The position numbers and the translations under genes were made by a program. The notes beneath the pieces are model-generated. The model did no database searches and was not told the DNA's origin. It saw only the letters and a program-made list of their open reading frames with translations. DNA of 64,000 nt. It comes from Chaenocephalus aceratus (Eukaryota > Chordata > Actinopteri > Perciformes > Channichthyidae). Shown here piece after piece: positions 1 to 64,000 of the stretch. The DNA is taken from assembly GCA_023974075.1 (NCBI GenBank), contig CM043793.1, forward strand, positions 4,232,896 through 4,296,895, given 5' to 3'. How positions within the stretch are numbered: position 1 is the first letter of the stretch; each line of letters opens with the position of its first letter.

Positions 1-402
1 AACACAACAGCTCAGTTTAAATTAAAAGCAGCGACAAAAAGATAAACCACACTAAGTCAATACCCTTATATGTTAGTATGTATACAGAACATGACTAAAA
101 ATTATTCTAAGATGTAACGTTAACCCTTCATACCTCAGTCTACTTTTAAGACACTAAAATAACGTATTCCAATTTTTATTTTGTATTCGCGCGTGGAATT
201 ATACCGGCTCTCGTTTCAGTACACATAACAACGGAACCATAGCAACGGAACTGACAGGCAACGGAACTGACAGGCAACACTCTGAATCCGATTGGCTGTG
301 ACTGCATCCACTCAGAGTGCCCGATTCAGAAACGTGACTCTTACACTCTTTACGTCACAAACAAAGATGGTGGATGAGAATAGATCTATAAAACGATAAG
401 CA
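1..402. other. intergenic DNA, no gene recognised
   Basis: No coding frame is supportable. About 30 bases near 15-45 resemble the 3' part of the L2-like LINE at 9605 and 58695. A short imperfect tandem unit (GGCAACGGAACTGACA) lies at about 242-278. This may be the interior or flank of the hAT copy that follows. Confidence 0.4.
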
Positions 403-1018
403 ATGCGCAGTGGATCGGAAGAGGACGGTGTGTCGGCGTTGTTCGATAGCGGTGCGGTATGCTAATGGGACACACGCCAAACATGTTAAATCACATCAGA
501 AGGCATCACCCAGATTTGCCAATCACCGGAGCCCGGCAAAAGACAACAGCAGTTCAACAGCTGATCCCGGCTGTTTTTAATAAACCAATAGACATGAGAG
601 CCGAGAGACCAAAATAAATAACGGAAGCTTTTGGCATATTTTTTCAACGACTTTGCGCTCTTGAAACACTTTCTTATTATTTATGATGTAATATTTTCAA
701 GATATTCTTTTTAGTTTTACAGCTTGATGAAACCTTTTGTTTGACAAGCCATTATAGATAGTATGGCCATCTGAGTGTATGTGGTACTGTTTGTGGTTGT
801 TTTTAACTGTTTAATACAGTTAATTATTCAAAATGTCAGAGTTCCTTATTTTTAAACTGAAACTTGCACTACTGTTCAAAAATAAATAACAACAAACCTG
901 GAATTATGCATTTGGGACTTTTTTTTGCTTTTTCTTGTTGTACCGAACCGTACCGAACCGTGACCCCCAAACCGAGGTACGAACCGAACCGTGACTTCTG
1001 TGAACCGTTACACCCCTA
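403..1018 (+). mobile_element. BED-finger hAT element, copy A (3' part)
   Basis: From about 403 to the terminus CCGTTACACCCCTA (ends 1018) this matches the copies at 22066-23065 and 35689-36690. It carries the end of a BED zinc finger frame (NMLNHIRRHHPDLPITGAR region) followed by a stop and an A/T-rich tail. The usual 5' terminus TAGGGGTGTAACGG is missing from the window. It is inserted in the TTAA repeat that follows; the expected duplicate of GTCCCCGG is not seen upstream. Confidence 0.7.
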
Positions 1019-1920
1019 GTCCCCGGTGTTCCAGGGAACTCACCAAATGTCAGAAAACACAACCCTCTCTCTTTTCCTCCATACCCAAATCTCTAAAAAC
1101 GGGGCTGCAACGGATCTGATACAGACTGATCTTGAATTATTTTCTACGTCACAGAAGTGGTGCTCCGCTTATTGATCAATTCTCCACCTATCAGGGGAAT
1201 GTGGGGTTGGGCCACGGCCGGCCATTGCGCTGGAGATGCTGTAGTACATGTGCCAGGCCTGTAAGTGGCGCTGTAGTCTGCCACAAAAGCAGCGAAGAAG
1301 ACTACCCGCGCATGGTTGCCCTTCTGTTTATTCTCCGCTCTGGCTCTTTTTCTCCCTCCCAGAGGCAAGCGTTTGCTCCCGCTGCTGTAATTCAATGCAA
1401 TCCCTCCCTCGCTGTAATTCTCTCCGGTAGTCCACCAGCAGATGACAAACACCCTCCTCTCCGGCTCTTCCAAGGAACGAGGGGACCGCGGCAGAGTTTC
1501 AGTTAGATTTCTTTTCGCCGGTCAACATGTCCGTTAAAGTTTAAATCTTCCGGACAAAATTAGAATAGTCAAAGGTCTTCTTTGTTATTTATTGAGCTTT
1601 AAAACAAATGAATAACGACTCTATATAATAATATAAGAATAAAACACGGAGGACGGAGATCTCTTTTTCTCCCCCTCTTCTCCCCGCTGCAGCCCAGCAG
1701 GTGATCTCAAAGTACGCTCCCCTCTCCTGCAGGGGGGCGTGGTGCAGCTCACAGAATCAGCCCCTGCAAAAACAGCGCTGGAAAGAGCAAATAGAGCGAA
1801 ATGAGGCATGACTAAAATGCAGGATCTTTTTGGTATTTTGAAAGAAAAACTATTATATACTTTATATAGGTATGGCCCTACAATATATTGTTCAAATATA
1901 GCATGATATGTCCCCTTTAA
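1019..1920 (+). repeat. TTAA-type MITE, 3' fragment
   Basis: This stretch matches the longer copy at 48524-51146 (outside that copy's insertion) and ends TGTCCCCTTTAA at 1920. Its left part has been cut off by the hAT copy ending at 1018. ORFs inside it are shared with the second copy but show no recognisable protein, so I treat it as non-coding repeat. Confidence 0.65.
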
Positions 1921-1936
1921 GGTATTATTAAGGTAG

Positions 1937-2115
1937 GGTTAATGTTGCTCTCAAAGTGCACCAGATTGATGCTTTTAACTTCAATATTTAAAAAAAAAAA
2001 AAAAAAAATCTTCCCGGGGGAGCATGCCCCCGGACCCCCCTAGAGGAGGCGACGACCCCCCCTAAAGGATGTTTGGTCCACCCCCCACTTGTAAAAAAAA
2101 TAGCACTTTACCCCT
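1937..2115 (+). repeat. dispersed repeat, copy 1
   Basis: The segment starting GTTGCTCTCAAAGTGCACCA recurs at 35173-35310, including an A-run, CTTCCCGG and the C-rich GACCCCCCTAGAGGAGG block. This copy has a longer poly-A and a poly-C run. Family unknown; the poly-A in the middle may mark a retroposed end. Confidence 0.55.
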
Positions 2116-2404
2116 GCACCCCCCCCCCCCCCCCCCAACAACTCCTGGGCTAAGCCCCGGATCTCCTACAATCCTAAATCCGCCTCTGCGCACCATCCTT
2201 GATGGAGCATATGTGTGGGCTGGACCTGTATTTCACAGGAAAGGAGTGAGCAGTGTCGATTCTTGTTCTGTTTTCTGTGACTATCTGCCTCTCCCTCTTT
2301 AGACTTTCAGTTGCGCGCGCTGCTAAAGAGACGCGCTACCATGGAAACCAAACAATGGTGGAGCTGTATTAAAGTCCGAGTGGAAACAGTCGTGAGTAAA
2401 TCTG

Positions 2405-2503
2405 ATTTTGTCAGAAATCGGGAGAAATATGACCCCGGGAGGAAACCGGGAGAGGGCTATGAAAATCGGGAGTTTCCCGCGAAAATCGGGAGGGTTGGCA
2501 AGT
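2405..2503 (+). repeat. short MITE fragment
   Basis: A stretch with repeated ATCGGGAG units ends GGGAGGGTTGGCAAGTATG, a terminus I recognise from dispersed vertebrate hAT-like repeats. No second end or target duplication was identified. Confidence 0.4.
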
Positions 2504-2820
2504 ATGTGGCTCCTACAGAGGGTTTTGACTTTTGTTGGTTGTATGTTTAAAATAATAAACAGGAAAAGACTACTCTTCAGGAGGAATACACATTTTTCAT
2601 GAAAGAAACAATTAAATGTTGGTTTAACAGTCCTCCACAAAGCGGGTACCCGGTCCCCCCATTAGCGGGCTGGATGCGGCCCTGCAGCAGTGGGCTCCGG
2701 GCCGGCCCTTCTGCCGGCTCATCATCAGTAGGCGGAGAGCAGCACTGCTCGTCCTCCTCCCCCCTCCTCCACCATTCATCCATCTCTGCTGACTTTGTTA
2801 CAACATGTGAAAAACAACCC

Positions 2821-2940
2821 TGAGAGTTTGGACGAGTTTTTCGCGGTGAAGTTTTCTTGTGGACTTAACGGGAGACCACCGGAAATACATTTCCCGCTAC
2901 ACCGCGGAAAGGATGAGCAGCGCGAGCCTCACTCTGCACG
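2821..2940 (+). other. mamdc2: probable 5' UTR exon of mamdc2
   Basis: A GC-rich, non-repeat stretch ends in a good donor (CACG|GTAAAT at 2940/2941). An acceptor (TTTTAG at 3508-3513) lies 36 nt upstream of the mamdc2 start codon, so a non-coding first exon followed by a 573-nt intron is plausible. The exon contains an ATG at 2913 that would open a 10-codon upstream ORF running across the splice and stopping at TAA just after 3514. The transcription start is unknown and the 5' limit given is a guess. Confidence 0.45.
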
Positions 2941-2954
2941 GTAAATCCGATGTA

Positions 2955-3450
2955 TTGTAGTCAGAGGTGGTACTTTAGTAAATGTAGAAGTACCAGAGTT
3001 AATTTAAACCTTTACCAGCTTTGATAACACTTTAATTATCAATAATTATAAAACTGATATCATATTATTCTGAAATGGACCAATCTGCACAATGACTACT
3101 TTTGGTACGTAGTCATTGTGCAGATTGCATCTATTGTGCAGATTGGTATCAAAGCTGGTAAAGGTTCAGCTAGTTTGAATGACTTTGTATAGCCTACGGC
3201 AGGGTAGCTTGTGAATTTACTCCAGGTGTAACTAAAGTCTGATTTAAGACTTGATTATATTTCACATCATTAATCCAAATCTGTAAAGCAACTCAAGCTA
3301 TTAAATACATGTAGTGGAGTAAAAGTACACGATTTACCTCTGAATTTGAGTGAAGTAGAAGTACAAAGTAACATAACAATGGAAGTACTTCAAAATTGTA
3401 CTTAATTACAGTGAATAAATGTACTTAAAAGTACTGAACACCAATTATTA
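2955..3450 (+). repeat. AGTAAAAGTA-type MITE in the mamdc2 5' UTR intron
   Basis: This is related to 49374-49993 (shared AGTAGAAGTAC units and the block with CAGCTAGTTTGAATGACTTTG). Inside is a strong hairpin: a 19-bp perfect stem at 3081-3099 and 3109-3127, with a second inverted pair at about 3005-3024 and 3147-3166. Confidence 0.6.
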
Positions 3451-3549
3451 TCTTGGGGAAACAGTCAGTAAGTTGAACCAGACATCTTCTAACTTTAGTC
3501 TTTGATGTTTTAGGATAAGCAACCATAAGGTGTAAGGACCTCCTGAGAG

Positions 3550-57308
<53,759 letters not shown>

Positions 57309-57429
57309 GTACGTCCCACTGGCTAATGCCAAGGAGAGGGAGAAAACGCCAAAAATAAATAATACACAACAGAGTAGAGCTCCCTCGTCTCTCAGCTCAC
57401 TAAATGAATCTAACTAATGCAGGCTGCAT

Positions 57430-57500
57430 GGCACAACAAGTACATTACATTACTTTAAATTGATACTTTTATCCAAAGCAACATACAATAAAGCAATAAA
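57430..57500 (+). repeat. short dispersed repeat
   Basis: TACATTACATTACTTTAAAT followed by CTTTTATCCAAAGCAAC resembles a common fish repeat; a shorter inverted relative (AAAGCTTCAGCTAAATGTAA) is at about 16705-16730. Confidence 0.45.
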
Positions 57501-57786
57501 ACCATGAGAAAACTAACTCTGAACAGCAAGAAACATGCAGGTCTGTTCCAACCTGTTTTAAGTACTGGTGCATTAAACATTTTTATTTTGTATAGTCAAA
57601 TTAGAAATGACAGAAAGGGTGTGTCTGGTATTAGGACTGCATATACTGCAAATAATATAACTGTTCCAGAAAATGAGAAGAGAAAGAAAACAAATGTCAT
57701 CAAGTGCATACAGATCACAAAACAATTAAATGTAACCATCAACAGTTTTAAAGAATATCCAATATACAATATATTGTATATTTTGG

Positions 57787-58525
57787 TTAAAGGTCCCATG
57801 TCATGCTTTTCCGGTTATTACCCGTCTCCTTGTGTGTTATGAAGGTTTTAATGCAGGTAAACGGTCTGCAGAGTCAAAAACCCTCAAAGTACACCCTGTA
57901 GCGAGTACAACTCTAACACAGAAAATACCTCCCCAAAACGCCTCGTTGGAGATTTCTCATTTACTCCCAGTAGCCACGCCCAGAGCTATGTCCGCACCCT
58001 CTGCCAGCCTTTCACGAAACAAAGCTTCCCAAACCTTTCAGCGATTCATGCCGGATATGCTCAGCGTAGGGCACTGAAGAACGATGCTGTTCCTACTTTG
58101 TTTGTACCAGCGGGAGATTCCGGTACACAACCTGTAAGTATTCATTGTTGTTTGTGTATTTATGATGTTTAAAACAAACAAGGTATCTACCACGACTGTT
58201 TAAATGGGTAAACGTTTTTCGGACTACTACGTTGGGATCGCGGAGAAATGCTCTCTGCAGACCCATTCTCACAGCGTTATAAACCTTTTTCTTACTCAAT
58301 ATCAAGCCACACTTATTGTTTTTACTTCGGCTGTGAGTGTGTGTGTGCTCAGGATGAGTTTCGCTTGTTCTAGCTGTATAGCCAAGCCTGTCTGCTCCTG
58401 CAGCAGTGTGTGTGTGTGTCTGTGTGTGTGCGAGCAGCAACAAGCCTGTCAGCTTCTCGACCAATCAGAGCACACTGGGCTCACAGCGAGGGGGGGCAGG
58501 AGCTCCAACAAGCCGTTTAGGACAT
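57787..58525 (+). repeat. TTAA-type repeat, left part
   Basis: TTAAAGGTCCCATGTCATGC is a MITE-like end. A shared ACCAATCAGAGCAcactggg segment links it to the 6744 element. The right end is not found; the LINE at 58526 follows directly. Confidence 0.45.
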
Positions 58526-61367
58526 AAGGCAAGGCAAGGCAAGTTTATTTATATAGCACTTTTCAACGCAAGGCCATTCAAAGTGCTTTACAAAAAATGA
58601 AAGACATTAAGCATTAAAAAAGAAAAGCTAATAAAATAAACATTAAAAGGAAAAATACATGGATAAAAGTTACAGTGCAGTCTAAGATATGAATAGTTCA
58701 ATTAAAAGCAGCGACAAAAAGAAAAGTCTTCTTGCTGGATTTAAAAGTAGTCAGAGTTGCAGCGGACCTGCAGGTTTCTGGGAGTTTGTTCCAGATGTTT
58801 GGAGCATAATAACTGAACGCTGCTTCTCCATGTTTAGTTCTGACTCTGGGGACAGACAGCTGACCAGTCCCTGAAGACCTGAGAGATCTGGATGGTTCAT
58901 AATTTAGCAGGAGGTCAGAGATGTATTTTGGGCCTAAACCATTCAGTGCTTTATAAACCAGCAGCAATATTTTGAAATCTATTCTTTGACACACAGGAAG
59001 CCAGTGTAAAGACTTCAGAACTGGAGTGATGTGATCCACTTTATTAGTGTTAGTGAGGACTCGAGCAGCGGCGTTCTGAATCAGCTGCAGCTTTCTAATA
59101 GATTTTTTAGTGAGACCTGTGAAGACACCATTGCAGTAGTCAAGTCTACTGAAGATAAAGGCATGGACAAGTTTTTCCAAATCCTGCTGTGACATTAGTC
59201 TTTTAACCCTAGATATGTTCTTTAGGTGATAGTAGGCTGATTTAGTAACTGTTTTAATGTGACTGTTGAAACTCAGGTCAGAGTCCATGACTACACCTAG
59301 ATTTCTGGCTTTATCTGTTGTTTTGAACATTGCAGGCTGAAGCTCAGCGCTAACTTTTAAACGTTCTGCCTTGGCTCCAAAAACCATTACCTCAGTTTTT
59401 ATCTTTGTTTAATTGGAGAAAGTTCTGACACATCCAGTCATTGATTTGTTCAATGCACTTACTCAGTGTTTGAATTGGAGCATAGTCTCCTGGTGAAATT
59501 GTTACGTACATTTGTGTGTCATCTGCATAGCTATAGTAACTTATTTTGTTGTTCTTCATTATCCGAGCCAGTGGTAGCATGTAGATGTTAAAGAGAAGAG
59601 GCCCCAAGATGGAGCCTTGAGGAACCCCACATGTCATATGTGTCAACTCAGATGTGTATTTACCTATAGAAACAAAGTTGTTTCTGTCCTTTAAGTAGGA
59701 TTCAAACCAATTTAGAACTGTTTCCGAAAGTCCCACCCAGTTTTCCAGTCGGTCTAGTAATATGCTGTGGTCAACAGTGTCAAACGCAGCACTGAGATCT
59801 AATAATACTAACACTGAAGTTCTGCCACTGTCTGTGTTTAAGTGGATGTCATTAAAGACCTTTACAAGAGCAGTCTCAGTGCTGTGGTTTGGACGAAAGC
59901 CTGACTGGAACACATCGAAACAGTTATTTAAATGCAAGAAATTACTCAACTGTTGAAAAACAACTTTTTCAATGATTTTACCTAGAAATGGGAGGTTTGA
60001 TATGGGCCTGTAATTGTTCATTACTGAAGCATCTAGATTATTCTTTTTTAAGAGCGGTTTAATGACTGCAGTTTTCAGGGCCTGTGGAAAAATACCTGAG
60101 TGAAGAGATTTGTTTACTATATGAAGTAGTTCTGAGGCCATGCAATGAAAAACATCTTTGAAAAATCCTGTTGGAATAATATCAAGGCAGCAGGAGGAGG
60201 ACTTCAGAAGTTGTATAATGTCCTCTAGGTTTTTATCATTAATCTGATGGAATTGTGTCATGATGTCTGAATTGATGTTAAGTGGACACAGAGAAAACAC
60301 ATTTGCTGTTCCTGATGCAGAGGCACTGACTGCTTGTCTGATTTTCTGAATGTTGTCAGTGAAGAAGGAGGCAAAATCATTGCATGCCCTGGTGGATAGA
60401 AATTCAGAGGCTACTGACACTGGGGGGTTAGTTAGTTTGTCGACGGTAGCAAACAAGGCACGTGCGTTGTTTTTGTTTTTGGTAATGATGTCAGAGAAGA
60501 ACGATTGTCGTGCGTTTTTCAATTCCAAATTATAAAGGCCAAGTCTCTCTTTATAAATGTCAAAGTGAACCTGGAGATTTGTTATTCGCCACCTGCGTTC
60601 AGCTTTTCGACATTCTCTTTTTTCTGTTTTAACGGTCATGGCCTTTCTCCATGGAGATATTTTCTTCCCAGACACTTCATTTACCTTAATTGGAGCAATG
60701 GCATCTATAACATTTTTAATTTTTGAATTAAAATGATCTACTAGCTCATTTACTGAGATGTTAGCAGGGGCAAGTGTGGAAGAAAAATTCTGAGTAAACA
60801 TTTTCCTAGTATTTTCAGTTAAATATCGCTTTGTGGTTACCTCTTTTTGAACATTTGTGTGAACAGAAATAGAGCTCTCAAAGAAAACACAGGAATGGTC
60901 AGAGAGTGCAACATCAGTCACCACAACCTTAGAGATATTCAGACCCTTTGAGATAATTAAGTCCAGAGTGTGCCCCTTATTGTGCGTGGGCTCCGTCACA
61001 TGCTGAGTCAGTCCATAGCTATCAAGAACACAAAACAGTTCTTTCGCCCCTCTGTCCTGGGGGTTGTCAACATGGATGTTAAAATCACCAACAATGACTA
61101 GACCAGGGGTGGCCAACCAGTCAGAGGTTAAGAGCCACATTTTTTCTCTGTTACTGCAAAGAGCCACATCAAGCACACAGTCACTGATACCGCTTGTTTC
61201 AGTTTTTTGTTTTCTGGAGACAAGATTTCAACCACGTCACTGATGCGTTTGTGTGGCATTGGGATATATATTTTTTAAATCCTCTGGAGCAGAGAGAGGA
61301 GCTGTGGATTATTGTTATTGATTAATGCATCAGTGTTTCTTAGGGTCAAAAACACTAAACTCACAAC

Positions 61368-61754
61368 TTAAAGGTGGGGTAGGTAAGTTTGAGAAACCGG
61401 CTCGAGATACACTTTTTGTTATATTCCATGGAATGCTCTTAACATCCCGATAGCAAGTAATATCTTAAGTGCTTTGACAAAAAATCCATAAAAAAATGTC
61501 ACTGTAGAAGCCGTAATACTGTAAAAAGAAGCCGTAATACTGTAAAAAGTACAACCAATCACATTGGATGGCCTACCTGCCTGTCAGCCTTCCATCGGGG
61601 CACAAACTTATCTCGTGCCCTCATTGGTCATGTGCGCGTTCGTGTGTGTTGGAGGAGGGGCTCTGTAAGGAAGTGGCACATTTTCTCCGGTTGTGTATTT
61701 TCAAATTCTAGCGATCTCGAGCCGGTTTCTCAAACTTACCTACCCCACCTTTAA
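61368..61754. repeat. TTAA-flanked MITE nested in the hAT element
   Basis: TTAAAGGTGGGGTAGGTAAG continues to GTTTGAGAAACCGGCTCGAG and is repeated inverted at the right end. The arms are about 39 bp and perfect or nearly so; TTAA borders both sides. Confidence 0.9.
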
Positions 61755-61911
61755 GATGAAAGCGTTTAGTTTATTTAATAAAAGAGCACATGTTCAATGT
61801 GAAAAGTGACAGTAGTCATAGATTATTTGCAATTTGGTGCTATATATATATATATAAAAAAAAAATTATAATTATATATATTTTTTAAACACCTTGAATT
61901 TCAGGGGGGGT

Positions 61912-61960
61912 GCGGGGCTCCGTTGGCGGGGCTCCGTTGGCAGGGCTCCGTTGGCGGGGC
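61912..61960 (+). repeat. tandem repeat, 17-bp unit
   Basis: GGGGCTCCGTTGGCG in about three copies. Confidence 0.8.
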
Positions 61961-62151
61961 GCAGCGCTCCTCCAAGACAATGGTAGGGGAAACACTGGAT
62001 AGTGTTTAATCAACGATAGGTTTCCACCCCCTCAAAGGTGATTGGTTCACTGCATCGCAGGTATTATTGTGATTGGCTCTTGGGCCACATCAAAATTAGA
62101 CGCGCTGTCATCCTCTCATACTGACACCACACATACACACGTAGGGAGAGC

Positions 62152-62231
62152 CGGGACGAAAGTAACACGGGACGAAAGTAACACGGGACGAAAGTAACAC
62201 GGGACGAAAGTAACACGGGACGAAAGTAACG
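62152..62231 (+). repeat. tandem repeat, 16-bp unit
   Basis: Five copies of CGGGACGAAAGTAACA, almost perfect. Confidence 0.95.
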
Positions 62232-62339
62232 GAGCGATTTGATCCGAGCCCAAACAACTTTGACCGGCCAAATTACGTCAGAATGATCAGCATTCAGTAC
62301 TTAACAGACCTACTAAATATCAGGTTTAACTGTCAGGAG

Positions 62340-62967
62340 TAGCTAGTGTTGTCACGATACCAACATTTTGGTTTCGATACCAAGTCAAGAATTGCGATTC
62401 CGATTCTTTTTCGATACTTTTCTTAAAAAAAGGTAAACAGTCTTAAATGTAATTATTGTGCTTTATTTCACACCAGAACCATAACACAAACTTTTAAACA
62501 ATGAGAACAATAAATAAAATAAATGACAAGAATTCGTATTAAATAAAATTAATACATGTCTCACAGACAGGCCTCGTGGTGTCCGTAGGCTTGCCCTCAC
62601 TGTCAGAGATATCGCTCAAATACTTCTGGCGTCTTTTTTGTCAACAAGCCGAGGCGCATCGGCAGTTGCACTCCCACTTGCAGCCATGCTTCTCGTTTTC
62701 TCACATGCTCTGGCAGCTAGCGCGTGCACGAGAGAGGGGAGGCACTTGAGCGTGCTTGAGAGGGGCGGGACTGCAGGCACAGCTGCAGTGCAGGGAGTGG
62801 AAGCAGAGCGCTGAACACACGCGGCTCTTATTAAACGGCGCTTTCTCACCGGAGTACTTTCCCCCGTCATTCTTAAAGTACCGATACTAATGAAACGGAG
62901 GAATATTAACGTTTTTAACGGCAGGGTATCGCGGTACATTTCAAGTATCGGTACACCGTCAACACTA
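62340..62967. repeat. hAT-type MITE nested in the hAT element
   Basis: The ends TAGCTAGTGTTGTCACGATAC and (reverse complement) TAGTGTTGACGGTGTACCGAT are inverted. GTCAGGAG flanks at 62332-62339 and 62968-62975. An open frame on the - strand (62616-62939) has no recognisable domain. Confidence 0.75.
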
Positions 62968-63759
62968 GTCAGGAGTCAGTGTCTCTCCCCCAAACTCACA
63001 CATATACAATTCGATATGAACTGAAGAGCCGCGGGTTGGCCACCCCTGGACTAGACGGTCAAAGTCAATACACACTATAGACAGCAGTTCAGTAAAGTCA
63101 TCAAAAAAGCTTGCACAGTATTTGGGTGGTCTATAGATATTTAGGAACAGAGCTTGAGAGGAGCATTTCAGCTGAAGGGCCTAAATATTCAAAAGAATCG
63201 AAGTTTCCATACGATGTCTTCCTGCATTGAAGGGAATCATTGAACAGAATAGCAACTCCACCCCCTTTCTTATGCATTCTTTCCTGACTCATAAAACTAA
63301 AGTTGGGAGGGATTGATTCGATAAGAACAGCTGCACTGTTATTTTGTTCAATCCAAGTTTCTGTTAAAAACATAAAATCAAGATTGTGCTCAGTGATAAA
63401 ATCATTGATTAAAAATGTTTTTCCTGCCAAAGACCTGACATTTAATAAAGCTAGTTTAAGTTTGTTAAACACACCATCAGTCATGTTTTTGTAACAAGCT
63501 GTGGCTGACATGGAATCACTGCTAAATTAGATAAACTCACACAAACGTTTGGGCGCTTCCTGTTTCTAAGATGATTCACCGCTCTTAATCTATTACCTAT
63601 CAACACAGATATCGGCAAAGCTACTGGCAGGCAGGGCCCGGGCATGTCCTGGAAAGAGTTGAGAGTGCTATACGCCCTTGAGCCTGGACCCCACACATAT
63701 CAGTGAGAGTTTGTTGTGTTTTGTAAACACACATTCTTATCAGGCTTCGGAGACTGCAG

Positions 63760-63960
63760 ATGCTTTCTTGAAGGGAGGGGAGGTGGTTGACGTAGGCACG
63801 GTGATGGAGACGGGGGAGATGGTGTGGGGGTAGAGGACATGCTGCCAGGGGGGGGGGGGTGGTTGACGTAGGCGCGGTGATGAAGACGGAGGAGATGGTG
63901 CGCGTCTCCGCGGTGATTTTGGTGGGCGTCATTGAGGAGCGGGGGTAAAGGACATGGTGC
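63760..63960. repeat. imperfect tandem duplication at the window end
   Basis: GGTGGTTGACGTAGGC(A/G)CGGTGATG occurs at about 63782 and 63859, followed by GGAGATGGTG in each. It may be the LINE 5' region. From here to 64000 no gene is visible. Confidence 0.6.
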
Positions 63961-64000
63961 CAGCCCTGCGTATCGCCTTAGTTTGGTCTTTGAACTCCAG

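Larger units (their letters stand above)
61104..63048. mobile_element. hAT element inside the LINE, with perfect 8-bp target duplication
   Basis: CAGGGGTGGCCAAC and its exact inverse GTTGGCCACCCCTG are the ends. GACTAGAC is at 61096-61103 and 63049-63056, and the LINE copy at 11480 shows the empty site with a single GACTAGAC. Subterminal GAGCCACAT/GAGCCGCGG motifs are typical of the family. Two further elements sit inside (61368-61754, 62340-62967). No transposase. Confidence 0.93.
58526..63690 (-). pseudogene. L2-like LINE, copy 2, split by a hAT insertion
   Basis: On the - strand: endonuclease start in 63131-63511 (LLNVRSLAGKT, TETWIEQ, GGVAILFN), interrupted by 61104-63048, then 61103-59392 with [10 protein letters not shown], reverse transcriptase motifs ([33 protein letters not shown] at 59518-59529) and 59387-58698 for the C-terminal part (MVFGAKAERL..., LHWLPVCQRI). 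The RT core is open for almost 600 codons. One extra T in a T-run near 59397 (five T against four in copy 1) shifts the frame; another break lies near 63190. The 3' tail is (AAGGC)n at 58526-58541. Upstream frames to about 63930 may be its 5' region. Confidence 0.88.

Noticed and set aside
1132..1506. Open frames at 1132-1506 and 50444-50830
   Set aside because: They lie in two copies of the same TTAA repeat and share repeat DNA; no domain is recognisable.
62616..62939. 107-codon frame in the nested MITE
   Set aside because: Arg/Ala/Ser-rich frame from GC-rich repeat DNA; no domain and located within a non-autonomous element.
57309..64000. Search for the last MAM4 exon of mamdc2
   Set aside because: No phase-0 exon with a MAM-closing motif (FEA...AIDD) was found; the gene must continue outside the window.

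Overview
The window looks like a gene-poor, transposon-rich piece of a teleost fish genome. The evidence is vertebrate-style split genes with GT-AG introns, long CA/GT microsatellites, and repeat families typical of fish: L2-like and Tx1-like LINEs, BED-finger hAT elements, THAP/Harbinger-type transposons and TTAA-flanked MITEs. The species cannot be read from the sequence. No RNA gene, CRISPR array or prokaryotic feature was seen.

The only host gene I can support is mamdc2 (MAM domain-containing 2, a secreted or extracellular-matrix protein) on the + strand. Eleven coding exons, from 3550 to 57308, give 636 codons: a signal peptide, three complete MAM domains and most of the fourth. The last exon(s) lie beyond the window. 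A probable 5' UTR exon ends at 2940. Introns 1 (13 kb) and 2 (24 kb) are very large because they are packed with mobile elements; the 3' half of the gene is compact, with microsatellites next to several exons.

Intron 1 (3716-16751) holds a stack of elements nested in each other (6744-12922), including a decayed L2-like LINE, followed by two hAT elements with perfect 8-bp target duplications. Intron 2 (17003-41013) holds a 1.6-kb long-arm palindrome, several MITEs, and the main item of interest: a 15.4-kb THAP/Harbinger-type transposon at about 24931-40325. It has long terminal inverted repeats, a two-exon THAP start, a DDE transposase pseudogene and, in convergent orientation, a SWIM-zinc-finger/YqaJ-nuclease pseudogene. 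It has been invaded by a nearly complete Tx1-clade LINE sitting exactly in a (GA)n microsatellite (29023-34740), by a BED-finger hAT inserted in the transposase frame with an 8-bp duplication (35689-36690), and by other elements. Small derivatives of the same transposon occur at 12094-12352 and 28020-28272.

The last 6.5 kb (58527-64000) is a second, better preserved L2-like LINE on the - strand, split by a hAT element that itself carries two further insertions. All transposon genes seen are broken by stops, frameshifts or insertions, so the present function of the region is the mamdc2 gene; the rest records layered transposition.
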